A stretch of 64,000 nt of DNA from Microbulbifer halophilus. Lineage in GTDB: Bacteria > Pseudomonadota > Gammaproteobacteria > Pseudomonadales > Cellvibrionaceae. The position numbers and the translations under genes are program-made. This document shows positions 63,119 to 64,000 of the stretch, piece after piece. Where the stretch lies: contig NZ_JAPIVK010000014.1 in NCBI RefSeq assembly GCF_026183675.1, positions 1 through 64,000 of the forward strand. Direction: 5' to 3'. The notes beneath the pieces were generated by a model that ran no database searches, was not told where the DNA came from, and was given only the letters and a program-made list of their open reading frames with translations. Numbering within the stretch: the first letter of the stretch is position 1; the number at the start of each line of letters is the position of its first letter.

Positions 63119-64000
63119 TCACCACTGATTGGCTTCCAGGCCATCCTTGCCGTAGATATCGTCGCGGAAGTTGAGTTGGCCCCGGCCGTCGACCCAGGCG
63201 GTCCAGTAGGTGATATAGACCTTTACATTTTTCTTCATCCTCACTTCTGTGGTCTCGTCGCCGACGGTGAGCTGGTCGATGCGCCACTGGTCCCAGTTGC
63301 CCTGTGGGCGCAGCAGTGCCTCGGCCAGGTGGCGCGGCTTTTCCAGGCGGATACAGCCGTGGCTGTGGTCCCGGTCGCTGAGCGAGAAGAGGTTGCGCGC
63401 CCGGGTGTCGTGCAAATAGATGGCGTCCGTGTTGGGAATCTCGACTTTCACCCGGCCGAGGATATTGTCCTCTCCGCCCATCTGTCGCATCAGGTAGGAG
63501 CCGGCGCCGGCGGCCGACAGGTTCTTCGGCGTCAGCGGCAGGTGTTCGCCACTGCCGCTGACCACCCGGTAGCCCATCTTCTCCATGCCACTGGGGTTGG
63601 CGCGGGCCTTGGGCAGCAGTTCGTTGACCAGGATGCTGCGCGGCACCGTCCAGGTGGGATTGAAGACCACGCGGCTGACGCGGGTGGTAATCTCCGGAGT
63701 GGCGAACTTCTTCTTGCCCACCACCACCTTCATCGACAGTTTGACTCGCTGGTTCTCCACATACTGCAGCCGGTAGGCGGGCACGTTTACCTGCAGGAAG
63801 CGGTCGCCGAGGTCCGCCGGCAGGGATTCGCGGCGGCGGATATTGGTTTCGATGATCTGTGCCCGCGCCGTGGGCGACAGGTTCAGCCGTTTGCGGGTCT
63901 CCCGGCCGACGATGCCGTCCTCTTTCAGGCCGTGGCGTTTCTGGAAGCGCAGTACCGCCTCGTGCAGGCGCCGGTCGAACTTGTCGTTTTCGCCCCGCCC
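63119..64000 (-). CDS. L,D-transpeptidase (YcbB/LdtD type) 3, partial
   Basis: The C-terminal 293 or so residues of a third paralogue, open to the window edge, so the N-terminus is missing. The reading upstream of the ATG at 63784 continues as protein (a PG-binding segment with RFQKRHGLKEDGIVGRETRK, then SLPADLGDRFLQVNVPAYRL), so that ATG is not the start. The YkuD box SHGCIRLEKPRHLAEALL is intact. The end, YGKDGLEANQW, matches its paralogues' RPDIY-type ends loosely. Confidence 0.9.
   Translation of the reverse strand, partial: GRGENDKFDRRLHEAVLRFQKRHGLKEDGIVGRETRKRLNLSPTARAQIIETNIRRRESLPADLGDRFLQVNVPAYRLQYVENQRVKLSMKVVVGKKKFATPEITTRVSRVVFNPTWTVPRSILVNELLPKARANPSGMEKMGYRVVSGSGEHLPLTPKNLSAAGAGSYLMRQMGGEDNILGRVKVEIPNTDAIYLHDTRARNLFSLSDRDHSHGCIRLEKPRHLAEALLRPQGNWDQWRIDQLTVGDETTEVRMKKNVKVYITYWTAWVDGRGQLNFRDDIYGKDGLEANQW

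Noticed and set aside
63784..63786. ATG as the start of transpeptidase 3
   Set aside because: The upstream frame continues as a peptidoglycan-binding domain typical of the family to the window edge, so the gene is cut by the window rather than starting here.

Overview
The window looks like chromosomal DNA of a gammaproteobacterium with a GC-rich genome. The evidence is a 6S RNA gene between zapA and the 5-formyl-THF cyclo-ligase gene, the order zapB-like/zapA // ygfB-pepP-ubiH-ubiI, an rppH-ptsP pair, and YbiT, GlpG and PtsP orthologues that align well with the E. coli proteins as I remember them. A marine or soil Cellvibrionales/Microbulbifer-like bacterium is my guess, not something the sequence proves. 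I saw no tRNA, rRNA, CRISPR array, integrase or intact transposase.

Layout. 0.1-7 kb: an M1 aminopeptidase lipoprotein, then a three-gene purine-salvage run (Tsx-like outer-membrane channel, AzgA/NCS2 permease, Hpt-type phosphoribosyltransferase). 7-21 kb: mixed genes, including a lipoprotein, a stand-alone MutS-V ATPase, three glutathione transferases, a GFA-family protein, an MsbA-type ABC exporter, a cold-shock protein, the ABC-F protein YbiT, a spermidine-synthase-like protein, two YCII proteins and a WYL regulator. 21-27 kb: a gene-poor, lower-GC accessory stretch. It carries a NPP1/NLP necrosis-protein homologue with cysteine-rich repeats, a small XRE repressor module with three palindromic operators, orphan ORFs, and at least four broken gene fragments. 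Three of these fragments are C-terminal relics of genes that are intact elsewhere in this same window.

27-42 kb: a second ABC-F ATPase, a fatty-acid oxidation cluster (thiolase, FadJ-type multifunctional enzyme, acyl-CoA dehydrogenase, CoA-transferase), a DUF937-OmpA fusion, an AraC regulator, an SLT lipoprotein, rpiA and ilvA. 42-51 kb: the conserved fau / 6S RNA / zapA / zapB-like block, diverging from ygfB-pepP-ubiH-ubiI (ubiquinone synthesis), followed by a GlpG-like rhomboid and a CNNM/CorC protein. 51-64 kb: a CBS protein, gcvT-gcvH without gcvP, ptsP and rppH (convergent with gcvH), a HAD phosphatase, an imelysin-like lipoprotein, and a cell-wall cluster of a MepK-like DUF882 peptidase with three tandem L,D-transpeptidases, the last cut by the window edge.

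Non-coding repeats are a strong theme. There is a ~226-bp MITE with terminal inverted repeats (two full copies and two core copies), a 164-bp palindromic element, and two copies of a 62-bp core whose flanking arms differ between copies but stay self-complementary within each. There is also a multi-hairpin repeat (two copies) and a short palindrome seen four times. All identifications rest on reading motifs by eye; no database search was run.
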